This document shows positions 49,760-60,891 of a stretch of DNA of 64,000 nucleotides, in pieces. The position numbers and the translations under genes were made by a program. The DNA comes from Gavia stellata (Eukaryota; Chordata; Aves; Gaviiformes; Gaviidae). The notes beneath the pieces are model-generated. The model made no database searches. It was not told the origin of the DNA and saw only the letters and a program-made list of their open reading frames with translations. Where the stretch lies: positions 101,225,334 to 101,289,333 of the forward strand of contig NC_082595.1 of assembly GCF_030936135.1 (NCBI RefSeq), read 5' to 3'. How positions within the stretch are numbered: the stretch's first letter is position 1; each line of letters begins with the position of its first letter.

Positions 49760-52700
49760 GCTTAATGAGCGTGCGGTCTAATGGGAACGTCCACCGGCAA
49801 CCTGGCGGCCTTCCCGGGCCCAGCCTGGTCCCGAGGGCAACCCGAAGCAAACTGCGGGTCGTGGTCAGAGTTACCTCTGCACGGCTGCTGCTTCCTTCCC
49901 TGGCTCAAAACCAAGACGCGGCAGGATGTCCCAGCAGCAGCACGTCCCTCCGCCTGTCCGAAGGCCCTTTCGCTAACAGCAATGTCCACGCTAGTAAATT
50001 AAATGTCCTGGGGGCTGCTGTTTGGTGCTGAAGCGAGCTGGCGCAGAACAGCCTCTTAAACCCCAACACATCCAAGCTGGTTCTTGGCTTTTGTCCTGAA
50101 ACATGGATGGGTGTCGTCTGGGAGAGAGCCAGCTGGCCTGGGCCAAAACCGGACCAGGGACTGTTCTAACAATTTTAAAATTAGAAGACAATGATAACAA
50201 TTTTAAAATTAGAAGACAATGATAACAATTTAGTGACATAGAGGTGATCGAGTGCTAGGGACCAAGAGCGTTTCCTGGTAGCATTTAGTTTGCTAGCAGA
50301 GATTTGACCAAAATGTATTAACATCAGTTTCACAGACGTCACTCCATCACAGGGAAAACAGACATTAAGGGCACTGTAATATTTCATTACCAGTCTTTGA
50401 GTCTCATGGCAGATCAAATGCTTCTGCAAAAGCCACGTTCAACTCTGCCTGCCTTGGGTCTCCAGCTTGAGATGCAGAGGCTGGAGCAATGGATGCAATG
50501 GTGCCAGGGAAGGCTCCCAGCAGAGGAATGCAACATCTCTGCTGTTACACTGCAGCAGCAGCCTGTGGCAGAGCTTTGGCCCAAGGCTGGGGGCTGGTTA
50601 GCACTCTCCCACAGCTTGTGAGCTCCCACTAGGCAGTTTGGAAGCAGCCATCGTGTTCTGGAGAGTTAGCATGTACGTGGACTTTTCCATGCCAGCTGGC
50701 CTTTGTGCCGATGAAATGTTCTGGGAAAGTTTAGGGTATAAGTGGAGTGAGACAGTATGTCAGAATGGCATGCTGAGACCAACCCTCATGGTGCCTTCAA
50801 GAACAGATTTCTTTCTCAGGTATTTCAGCAGGTTCTGTGGCTCTGGGTCAAGTTGGACTGTGTGTTTGAGCATAGCATAGTTGTTAGTACATAGCCAAGT
50901 ATGTCTTGATAGCCTGCCTGCATGTTGTAAGCAGAAGTGATGCGCTGGGGGAGTGTTACAAAAGTCATTATGGTGGTGGCTGCTCTGATAGCTACTCTAG
51001 AGTCTAAACGTACCAGTGAGCTGACAGTCAGAACTGCTGAACACTTGCTTCTAGGAACAACTTCAGCTGAGTAATATTAGCTCAGAGGTAGCCTGTTTGA
51101 GGTAACCAAAATTAGTGGACTTCAGGACCAACGGAGTCAGTCCCATCCCAGTCTGGTAGAAGGGAGGCTGCTTGCAGAACATATGCATACGTCCACTCAC
51201 TCACCTCACAAACACACTCACATTCTTAAATATGTCTTAAATATGGTCTCTTAAGTATTAGCATGCACCCTAAGTCCGTCCAATATCTATACCCAGAGAC
51301 CCAGGCACCAGCTCTGATGCTGGCTTTTGCCAGATGCTGGTCTCTTCCTGTTGTCCAGTTTGACGTGTGCTAGTCATTCACATATGCAAATAATGTGGGT
51401 CCCTCAAATAGCTAGTTTGTCCAATAGCTGGCACCCAGACTGGACCTCTCCAGTTGCTGGCATCCAGACCATTGGGTCCCTTAGACCTGACAACTTAGTT
51501 TTGTATCCTTAACCCAAAACCTGTTTTCAGCCATTATCTTCATGTCATGTGTCCAGACCCCGCCTTTACTAATCACAGACCTTGATGAACCCACCCAAGG
51601 CAAAATGAACCCATTCAGGGAGTCAGGAGTGGCCACTGAGTTTCACTGACTCAAAATCCTTTTCATCCTAGCCCTGGGACAGTTGCTAGTAGAAAAGTAC
51701 GGAGAGATAATTAAAAGGCAACTGAATTTTGATCAAGAGCAATGTAAGTTAAAAAAAGGTGTTTGACAAGAAAAAAAAAGGCAGTAATAGAGTTCACTGC
51801 AGATTTAGGAATACGATAGGGACAATGGGCATAGAACAACATGGATTAAGAGAAGTTTGGGATCAGGACTAGGGGCCAGCATGCAGGTGAGTAGAATCCA
51901 GGAAGACAACAGTCTGTTGGGGAGACCAGAAACAAGCTCGGCTGATAATGAACGTGTCTGTCTTGAGTCAAGACGCAGCACATTTGGGGAAATGAGTAAG
52001 AAACCCAAGAGGAAACCCATGAACATTTCGTCAGGTTTCTCATGGCTGGTCTGGATGTGATAACCCTTTGAAATAGTAACCTCCCCTTAACGGTCACATG
52101 TCGATGCTACCCACAGTCTGTTCACATTGCTCCAGTCTGTTCTGAGGCTGACTTCAGCTCATGTTATAGCTGAAGAAATGTATCAGATTTTTCTGGAAGT
52201 ATCCTTACCGTGTCTCCTCTGACTGTCTGTCACACTTCTCAGGCAGTTTAAGGGCTGTATAGGTACCACATCTAAGCACATTGGATTCACTGAGAGACCT
52301 CTTCTGTCCTTGTCTTCACCACAGAAAAAACTTTCTCTCTCCCTTCTTGGCTCTTCACTCTGTTGTGGGACTCATGGCTACACTAAAGGGTATTTTAACC
52401 ATTGCATCTGCTTGTGACAGAGATGGCTTTTGGCATCCTTAACCTGATGTAAAAGCCATAACCAGTTTGAGATGTTCTTCCATATGCTCTGTTCATAGTA
52501 AATCATATCTTTGGGAGGTGCTGGAGCCATGCACACTTCTGCTGCCTAATGACCTTGCAGCCAGGGACCATGAGAAAGGGACAGTAGTTGCCAACGAGAT
52601 GTCAGAATAAGAGAACCAGGAAATGCCCTGTTAGAGGAACAGATTCATCCTGTAAGAAATCCTCCTGGTGGGAAGTAAAGAATCTGCTATTCAGCATCTG

Positions 52701-54208
52701 GCAGTGGGGACTCTAGCAGTCATCTCTCATATACCTACTACTTCAGAAGACTATCAATGTGTTGGAGAGGGCACTGCCTCAAGGATCCTGCCAGGGTTCA
52801 TCGGTGGTCAATCCAGCCTTGAGTGCAAGGAGCACTATGCAAAGGAGCTCATGGGTGACAGTGATCAGAAACTGCTCATCTAGGCAGGGATGACAAATGC
52901 ATTCAGATGTTGTTGGTCCCAGATACTACTGAGCAGGGTAACTGAAAGTCATTTTTTCTCCTAAGACATTGACCTGCTTTACTGCTTTCTCTACCCATCT
53001 GTTGCACTCAGAGAGACAGGTGTGTTCTGTTTAGCAATACTGCATGCCAGCGCAGGTTACAGGATCTGTCAGAAGAGCCCAAGAGGGGTACCTGAGGATC
53101 CTCCTCAGGATGTAGAAGCCCTCTGATTCCCATGTCCTTAGAACAGATCACAGTCCAGGAACACAGGAGGACACATGTTGGAAGAGATGTGATGATGATC
53201 ATCTCCAAATCTTCATCTGACATGTTTTGTTTCCTCCAGAGGGTTGTTTCACTATGCATGACATGCTAGCCTGGAAGGTGAAAGGATGTCTTGGAGGTGT
53301 GAAGGAACTGGGGAACATGGGTTTATTATGTCTTGGTAGCTGGTGGGAGGTATCCAACATGCTCTGAGGATATGTTCTCCTGTAAAAAATAAAATAAAAA
53401 ATAGTCAAGTCACCTTCAGGATCTTATTTCCAACACTTTTGTCCATGGGGATTGGTAGCAGTAGGAGACGTTCCCGTTTGTCTTACCTGGACTCTTCATT
53501 GTGATGTGGTGCATGAACCAGGAAGCTATGGGAACAAGGACTGGCTTTGCCTGACAAAGTTCTGTTTCCGCACAGAATTAGATTTGTTATCATTAATCCT
53601 CTTCCAGGTTTTGGCTGGGATGACAGTTTCTTTTTCATGAGTCTGTCTCCCAGTGTTGATAGACAGGACAGGATAACAGGCTGATAGACTGGACAGTCCA
53701 GAACCACAGGACTCTTCTCTATTTCCGCTATTGAAAAATGTTATATGTTGTTGTAACTGTGACTGGCTTAGGGTTGTGAGGTGCTAGGGCATATATTCGT
53801 GGTATCCTCGTAAGCATGAAAAGCAAGGGGTTTTGTTTGGTTTTTTTTTTTGTTTGTTTTGTTTTGTGGGCTGGAATGCTATTAAGAAACAATTCTGGTC
53901 TATGTCTACAAAAATAGAAAAACCTTTCCCTCAGCTCCCATCCCATTTCAGAGGATTTTCTTCAAAATGATTATTTTGGTCTACTAGCCAAGCTGTGCCT
54001 TGGAGCAGAAGACAATAACTGTAACGGGCAGAGACTACTTGGCAAGCCGAGTCTTCCCAAACATCCAGATTAGTCTGGAAGGCACTTGCATGAACAAATA
54101 AGGCTCTGGTCACCCAACATGCTGCCAGCTGGATATGCAGAGAAGCAGCCGTCAAGCCTGGGATGGTTGCCTGACAATTAAAAGGCAGTGTATAATCTGA
54201 ACAAACGT
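49760..54208. other. Spacer between the RDH14 promoter and the CR1 at 54.2 kb
   Basis: This stretch contains the 28-bp duplication at 50168, a segment at about 51300-51500 with imperfect internal repeats (TGGCACCCAGACTGG / TGGCATCCAGACCATTGG), and a G/T-rich tract at 53826-53870. Base composition at 50.4-53.5 kb is more balanced than in the left part of the window and may include unrecognised old repeats. I identify no gene. Confidence 0.5.
50168..50231 (+). repeat. 28-bp tandem duplication, 2.3 copies
   Basis: A unit beginning AACAATTTTAAAATTAGAAG occupies 50168-50195, is repeated identically at 50196-50223, and is followed by the first eight bases of a third copy. Perfect identity suggests a recent slippage event or polymorphic locus. 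Confidence 0.95.
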
Positions 54209-55576
54209 AGAATCATAGAATGGTTTGGGTTGGAAGGGACCTTAAATATCACCTAGTTCCAACCCCCCTGCCATGGGCAGGGACACCTTTCACTAGACCA
54301 GGTTGCTCAGAGCCCCATCCCACCTGGCCTTGAACACTTCCAGGGATGAGGCATCCACAACTTCTCTGGGCAACCTGTTCCAGTGCCTCACCACCCTCAG
54401 GGTGAAGAATTTCTCCCTTATATCTAATCTAAATCTACCCTCTTTCAGTTTAAAGCCATTACCCCTTGTCCTATCACTACATGCCCTTGTAAAAAGTCCC
54501 TCTCCAGCTTTCTTGTAGGCCCCTTCAGGTACTGGAAGGTTGGTATAAGGTCTCCCCAGAGCCTTCTCTTCTCCAGACTGAACAACACCAACTCTCTCAG
54601 CCTGTCTTCATAGAAGAGGTGCTACAGCCCTCTGATCATTTTTATGGCCCTCCTCGGGACTTGATCCAACAGGTCCATGTCTTTCTTATGTTGGGGGCCC
54701 CAGAGCTGGACGCAGTACTCCAGGTGGGGTCTCACGAGAGCAGAGTAGAGGGGGAGAACCACCCTCCCTTGACCTGCTGGGTCACGCTTCTTTTGATGCA
54801 GCCCAGGATACAGTTGGCTTTCTGGGCTGCAAGAGTGCACTGCTGGCTCATGTTGAGCTTCTCGTCAACCAACACCTCCAAGTCCTTCTCAATGCATTCT
54901 CCGCCCAGCCTGTATTTGTGCTTGGGATTGCCCAACCCACGTGCAGGACCTTGTACTTGGCCTTGTTGAGCTTCATGAGGTTCGCACGGGCCCACTTCTC
55001 AAGCCTGTCAAGGGCCCTCTGGATGGCATCCCTTCCCTCCAGCGTGTCAACCACACCACACAGCTTGATGTCATTGGCAAACTTGCTGAGGGTGCCCTTG
55101 ATCCCACTGTCCATGGCGCCGACAAAGATGTTAAACAGCGTTGGTCCCAATATCGATCCCTGAGGAAAGCCACTCATCACTGGTCTCCAATTGGACATCA
55201 AACCGCTGACCGCAACTCTTCGAGTGCAACCATCCAGCCAATCCCTTATACACTGAGTGGTCCATCTGTCAAATCTATGTCTCTCCAATTTAGAGACAAG
55301 GATGACATGCGGGACAGTGTCAAATGCTTTGCACAAGTCCAGGTAGATTATGTCAGTTGCTCTTCCCATATCCACCAACGCTGTAACCCTGTTGTAGAAG
55401 GCCACCAAATTTGTCAGGCATGATTTGCCCTTAGTGAAGCCATGTTGGCTGTCACCAAGCACCTCCTTGTTTTCCATGTGCCTTAGCACAGTTTCCAGGA
55501 GGATCTGCTCCACGATCTTGTCAGACACAGAGGTGAGACTGACTAGCCTGTAGTTCCCCAGGTCTTCTTTTTCTCC
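54209..55576 (-). mobile_element. CR1 LINE, 1.4 kb, 5'-truncated, inactive
   Basis: This minus-strand CR1 lies between RDH14 and NT5C1B. A 226-residue frame (55528 to 54848) spans the RT domain: [52 protein letters not shown]. The polymerase box is FAND instead of FADD (residues 150-153), so one metal-binding Asp is lost. After 54848 the frame is broken, and the C-terminal part continues in other frames (54622-54995). The 3' end is AACCATTCTATGATTCTACG. Confidence 0.92.
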
Positions 55577-57330
55577 CTATGATTAAGAATGTAAATTCTA
55601 CTATGTAAATTTAATATGTGAATTCTTTGTTTCTCTTGACACATGCCTTAGTGCTGTAAGGAATGACACTGCAAGAGGTAGTCCTCTAGTACTATGTGTG
55701 TACAGATCAAAAAAGATGTAAGAACTGGAAGCTCCTAACTATATCCTGGCCAGTAGGTTTCATTTTTGCTGTAGGTGGATGATTGATTGGAAATAAAGGT
55801 AAACATAATAGACCAGATGATTCGGTTTCCAATTTATTCCTGATTTACATGTTTATCCTGTCCGGCATGAGACACTCACCTTCGGAGTCCCACAGGGATC
55901 AAGGATCCCATTAGCTTTTTCAGCATCAAGCCTGAATTGCTATGTTCAATGAGAGTCAAATGCCAGCAATATTTGCACAGCATATATCCTTCATGTTTTT
56001 CTGCACCTAACATCTATAGCTCTAACAGCACATGGATGAAAAATAGCTGATCATGTTCTGCTTCAACAAGGCAGGACCGGTGTTCCTGAAATTTGCAGCC
56101 ATGCTTTTGTGGTGAGGGTACACATGCAGTTTATATTCCACAGCTAAGGAATATTTTTGGATTCCTTGCTGATTCTGAGCTCTCACATAAAAACATCTGC
56201 TAATAACATTTTTTTATAATCTCCATTTGGTGAGGTAACTCTATCCCATCCTGGCAGACAATGACCAGGCCTCAATTATTCATGTCTTCCTCACCTCCTG
56301 GCTGGACAGGGAAATGTGATACATTTTGGGCACAAAGCCTTTAGCGCTTACGAAATTCCAAGTACACCAGAACTCTGCAGTGCATCCCATCAACAACACA
56401 TGCTGGTGTGAACACATAAAAACCTTTCTAATGGTCTCTATTCAAGTTTCACCCAGGATCAAGGCTTTTGCCTTTGTTTTCAAAGAACTTTATGGCTTAG
56501 ACCCAGAACATTTAAAAGATTGCCTATGTTTCTGGGAAGGAAACCACAATTAATGCAATGAAGCTTTCTGCAATAACAGGACAGTTCATCTGGACAGAAG
56601 AGACCAAACTTTCTCAGAGGCTAATGTGAGATTCTGGAGTGAATTCCCCCAGGAACCACAGATCATCACAAGCCTTCACCAACTTCTACTCCCACTGCAA
56701 AGTACATTCTTTCGGTTTTGTCTCTTCTAGTATAAATACACAGCAGCAATAAAAATAAAACAGGACACTTGTTCCATTAGGGAGAGAAAGAGAACAACAC
56801 CACCTGACAGATGTTAGTTGTGTCATTTGGAAGGCACTCAGATACATGGATGACATTGAGATACAGGAACTTAGCATAAAAGAGGTAGAATAGACCTACG
56901 GTGTAAGTTTACATTAATTCATATTGCAACAGGCACCTGTCCCCTGGAAACTCATCTGAGGTTGCCAAACTGAGCTCATGCAGATCACGGAACAGCTGTA
57001 AATCCTAAGTGAATCTAGTCAAGAAACAAGGAGTTCCATCAACAGCGTTATTTAGGGTAGGTTCTCTGCTGTTACAAAAGTACACTCTAAAGCTTCAGTC
57101 TTTGTCCCAGTCAAGATACTCACAGAATCTCTGACTTCTCCCCAGCTCTATGAAATCTGTTGGGACTTAAATGTCTTTGACACTTCTAGCTCTCTCTCAA
57201 ATTTGGCTGAAAGTGGTCACTTCTGGTTCTAAATAACCAATGGAGGCAAGAGACACAGAGACATAAACTCTGCATAGGAAATTATGCTAAAACCTTTACA
57301 GAGAAAAATGACAATGATGTTCTGTAAAGC
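55577..57330. other. Spacer between the CR1 and the NT5C1B 3' end
   Basis: This is unique AT-rich sequence with no recognised coding or repeat feature. It should contain the 3' end of NT5C1B transcripts at its right border. Confidence 0.55.
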
Positions 57331-57334
57331 CAGC

Positions 57335-57340
57335 TTTATT
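57335..57340 (-). promoter_or_regulatory. Candidate NT5C1B polyadenylation signal (AATAAA)
   Basis: The minus strand reads CTAATAAAGCTGG about 560 nt past the stop codon. A CA dinucleotide follows some 13 nt later and a T-rich stretch is about 30 nt downstream, as expected around a cleavage site. This would give a 3' UTR of roughly 0.58 kb ending well before the CR1 at 55.6 kb. Confidence 0.5.
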
Positions 57341-57900
57341 AGAACAGGAAAACAATATAGAAAAATAAAGGGTTCCTGTAAACACAAGATCAAATAAGGT
57401 AACATTTCACTGAAAGCTGAAACCTTGTGATAACAAACCTACTGAAGACACATTTAACAAGCAAACCACCAACAGGTAAACACTTATATGTAAACTGTGC
57501 TTTTGGTAATTTCAGAAATAACTGTCAAGGACTAGCACTACAGCATGATTTTTGTTATAAATAACCCATCAACAGTTTTTTAGAGAATATATAACTGTTC
57601 TTTCTGTCTTTCAAAATATGTCTCAAGCTATAAAAACAGGACAAATCTTTTCCTAGTATCAAAAACACAGTGTTAGATCCAGACGGATAAAAAACCTAAA
57701 CTGCTTAAGAACGCTATTAAAATAACTCTATTAAAAACTTACCTATATTAAAAATATTTCCTTTAAAGGCTGTTCTAGCCAGAAGTTAAATCTTTAAACA
57801 TAGTGCTTACAATATACAAATGTAGATGTTTTCAGGCATAACTATTGGTATATTAGAGGCTGGCTGAGCTAAGAACCTTATCGTTAATGGTGCCATCCAG

Positions 57901-58239
57901 TCATGCAGATTTGTGGTATTTCTGAGCAATGCCATAGGGAACATGTGCAGCTATGGTGCCTAATTTCTGTGCTCCTTCAATGTGAAACATCTGGTCATCA
58001 AAGAAAATGTGAGGGCGGATTTTCACCAGGATTGGTCCTTTAGGAGCTCCGGCTAGGAAAAGTGCCTCATCAATCTCCAGACCCCAGCTACGAAGAGTCT
58101 TCAGCACTCTGGCTCCAGAGCTTGCCGCACTTCTGGCTGTGACCAGGAAGGTCCTTATGGGACAATTTAATCGTTCATTTTTTGCATAGAACTTCTTCTG
58201 GAGTTTCCCTAGGTCTTCCAGAAAACCTTTCAAAGGACC
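57901..58239 (-). CDS. NT5C1B: Cytosolic 5'-nucleotidase IB, last coding exon (112 residues)
   Basis: This is the terminal exon of a cytosolic 5'-nucleotidase I, which hydrolyses AMP/IMP to nucleoside and phosphate (family knowledge; HAD-like fold). It starts [21 protein letters not shown] after acceptor TACTCAG. It carries [19 protein letters not shown] (motif II region), [19 protein letters not shown] with the motif III Lys, and [13 protein letters not shown] with the paired metal-binding aspartates. It ends [15 protein letters not shown] then TGA. Phase 0 joins it to the exon at 59243-59427 (PLAQ-GPLKG as in mammals). The paralogue NT5C1A is similar, and its C-terminus shares VPYG; I choose NT5C1B because RDH14 lies directly downstream as in human. 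Confidence 0.92.
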   Translation of the reverse strand, partial: GPLKGFLEDLGKLQKKFYAKNERLNCPIRTFLVTARSAASSGARVLKTLRSWGLEIDEALFLAGAPKGPILVKIRPHIFFDDQMFHIEGAQKLGTIAAHVPYGIAQKYHKSA

Positions 58240-59242
58240 CTGAGTACGAAACACCAGAAGCATATTTAGTATTGGTCCACAGATCCCAAAATCATTCTTC
58301 TGCTTTATTCCAGATTGCCAGTTACATACAGGATTCCTTCCCTAATACTATGCTACTCAGCAAAGTCTCTATGTAATGTGTCCAAATGCGTTTGCACCCT
58401 CGCTAGGAAGCCACAAACTGGAAAAAAGTTAAAACCGTAATTCTACATGGTATGATCAGTAGGAAACTGATTCTCACTAAGGCCTACAAGGTCTCTTCCA
58501 ATATAAAGTTATAACTACAGTCTTTAATAAAATGTTCTTTAAAAACACTTAACATTTTTATTACGAACCATGACGTGCAATTTTTTTTTCTGTGCAAAAC
58601 CCAGTAGGAGACCTAATTACATAGACATCACTGAACTCTTTCCAGATTAATGACAATATTAGAATTACACTCCAATTAAAAGAAGTAAATGATAGTTTGG
58701 GTCAAATTCCAATATATTCCACTGTCCAGTAGTTTCATAAATCAAGCTTTTATTCTGAATTTATACCATTTTTAACAATAGCAGAATTGGTCTTTCAGTT
58801 TAAGCTAATGTTAAAATATTTGCGATTTTCAGACAAATGGCATAGTTCTGCTTGGGAATAAGAACAGATATTGGCCTGTTTCAATAACCAGAATATCCAA
58901 GTGTTTAAAATTAACGTTACCTACACAATTTGATCAAAAAAATAATCAAGGAAATCAGTAGTAGCCTTTCCTTTTTCTAATGATACAATTAAAATACAAC
59001 TGTAAGTCACTGTCTTATATATGCAGTTCTCTCAGTAAAGTGGGAGATCTAGTGAAAGGACTGCAGTGGTGGGCTCTTTTATGTCAGACATGTATTTTAA
59101 AGATTGTCCTTGGAAAAGGAAATAAACAGGGCAATCAGCTTCCACAAAGAAGAATACATACACACTGGGGAAATTGGAGAAATACAGCAGCAATGAAAAT
59201 TAACAGATGTTTTGAAAACTCGCTGATTCAAGAAGTACAAAC

Positions 59243-59427
59243 CTGTGCAAGAGGCTTATTTTCATTCAGCTGTTCATGTTCAAAAAATCTGTCTAATCCT
59301 TGCTCTTTGACAATCTGTTCTGATTCATCGGAAAAGAGAACCGCATCCCCGTCAAATGCCACCCTCAACTGTGTATCCGAATAAGCAACATCTTTGTTGG
59401 CAGTGAACATCGTAGCTGATGCGATGC
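59243..59427 (-). CDS. NT5C1B: Cytosolic 5'-nucleotidase IB, internal exon with catalytic motif I
   Basis: This 185-nt exon lies between acceptor CTTTCAG and donor CAG|GTTTGT. It encodes [18 protein letters not shown], then [19 protein letters not shown] and a C-terminal ENKPLAQ. The DGDAVLFSD segment is motif I, with the nucleophile and acid/base aspartates of the HAD-like 5'-nucleotidases. Entry phase 1 (split Gly codon) and exit phase 0 match both neighbouring exons. Confidence 0.93.
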
Positions 59428-60115
59428 CTGAAAGTGCATCAGAGAACCTCAGTTAGCATGTCCTGCAAAGTCATTCATTAAACTGTCAGCAGTTCAGTTC
59501 CAAAAACTTATTTTTGGTGACCTTTATATACGGTGAGCAGAAACGATCACTAAAGCTAATTTGTAATGGCTGTTCTGTAACACATATGTATGGAAGCTGT
59601 CCCATTGACATAACTTCTTAGACATGCTTCCTTCTACTTCCATATAGGAATATACAAAAATGGTCCCCAAGGTGTGCTGCAAATGAGACAAAGCAGAAAA
59701 TTCCAATGAGACCACTGAATCAAACTATTTGTTATTTTTTAACTCCTTACAAAACAGAAGTTGGTTTTTGTAAGTAAGTCCTATTAAAGAGATGACTCTA
59801 TTCAAACAGAAGTTGAAGAGAGGTGAGTAGGTGTGTATGGGAGTTCATTTCTTGTAGCATGGGAGAAGAAAGGTGTGACAAAGGTAGAGGCTGATTAAGT
59901 TGTCATTATCAGCAGGCTGAAGGGTCAGAGAGGAACAATACAGAGAAATAACCTCATTTTATCTGATTAAGTAAAAATAAGTGGTAAGTCTGCACCATGC
60001 AAAGTTGTGACTTTCTGCATTTGATGAAGCTGCACTACTTTCTGTGAAAGACACACAATACATTAATTTTTTAACAAGCTCAACGGAGAGGTGACAAAAG
60101 AAAGTAAATTCAAAC

Positions 60116-60238
60116 CTGCTTCTATAGCTTCTTGCACTTTTTCAGAGTCTGCTGAGAGGTACAAGTTGGTAAGATACGCAGTCAGGTAACCAATAGGGCT
60201 TTTTCCTCCCGTCATACAGAAACGTTCAATTGTTAAGC
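60116..60238 (-). CDS. NT5C1B: Cytosolic 5'-nucleotidase IB, internal exon
   Basis: This 123-nt exon has acceptor TCGTATAG and donor GCAG|GTTTGA. It encodes [18 protein letters not shown] followed by [22 protein letters not shown], a strongly conserved block of cytosolic 5'-nucleotidases I that is known to include nucleotide-binding residues. It is phase 1 at both ends, so the Gly codons at each border are split, in agreement with the flanking exons. Confidence 0.92.
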
Positions 60239-60761
60239 CTATACGAAGAACAGCACAGCAAGGTGTGACTCTGCCTTGACACTACAAACCTGTAAAAGGA
60301 ACTTGTGAAAAGGTACACTAGCCTACAGCTGACAGTAAACTTAAAAAAGAAAAACATGTTCACTGTAATTTCAACAAGTTAGACAACTTAAACTGACTAC
60401 AATATTTGATCAGCCCTTCCTCCTTGAGAATTTTTTTTAAAAAAAACCCTCTAAGACAGCAGAAAAACTGCTGTGAAGGTATATGTATAGGGGCTGTAAA
60501 CACCAAACAATGAAAAGTTTAAGGGCTTCTTCTCAGAAATTAAGATTCACACCTGACAAGTTAAATCTAGAGCTTTAGACCAAATTCTGTTTAACGCTAT
60601 GTCACTTATGCTGACACCCAGAAATAAGTATCATCCTCTGAGGAATGGGTGTCAGTATCAAAGAAGCTGCTTTTACCAAGGTCAGAACAGGAAAAATAAA
60701 ATTAATTCATTTCATTATGTAACAGCAGGCAGTTCTACAAGGTAGTATTTATTTTACTTAC

Positions 60762-60891
60762 CATAGTGATTGATGCTGTTTATGAGTCTCACTCCCACTT
60801 GGGCATGGTTATTAGTCATCAGAACAATATCAAATCGTTCTTCATCATCAGGGTACAGCTCAAGAAGCCGGGCATTGACATGCTCCAGTGC
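60762..60891 (-). CDS. NT5C1B: Cytosolic 5'-nucleotidase IB, internal exon (most upstream one found)
   Basis: This 130-nt exon has acceptor TTTTTGACCTGCAG and donor G|GTAAGT. It encodes [18 protein letters not shown], then [18 protein letters not shown] and INSINHYG. It begins in phase 0 directly after where mammalian proteins have FVK and ends in phase 1. The four exons together give 258 residues without a stop. The conserved N-terminal part of the catalytic domain (the family's TIALSSRALFNM-like segment) should lie upstream, but I could not find it between here and the window end, so the gene is partial. Confidence 0.9.

Larger units (their letters stand above)
48990..49760. promoter_or_regulatory. 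CpG island over the RDH14 promoter and exon 1
   Basis: This is a compact block very rich in G, C and CpG in an otherwise AT-rich region, covering the first coding exon, the start codon and about 190 bp upstream. Long open frames on both strands here (for example the plus-strand frames around 49126-49692) are side effects of base composition. The layout is typical of a broadly expressed vertebrate promoter. Confidence 0.85.
58240..60761 (-). other. NT5C1B: NT5C1B introns between the four exons
   Basis: Three introns of 1003, 688 and 523 bp (58240-59242, 59428-60115, 60239-60761) separate the exons; the span given here also includes the two middle exons. Content is AT-rich and unique by eye, with only short A-rich runs such as 60430-60445. 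No further exon or transposon is recognisable. Confidence 0.8.

Noticed and set aside
49569..49850. 94-codon N-terminal extension of RDH14
   Set aside because: The extension would translate the CCAAT and ZNF143-like promoter elements, and RDH14 proteins start at the [11 protein letters not shown] position.
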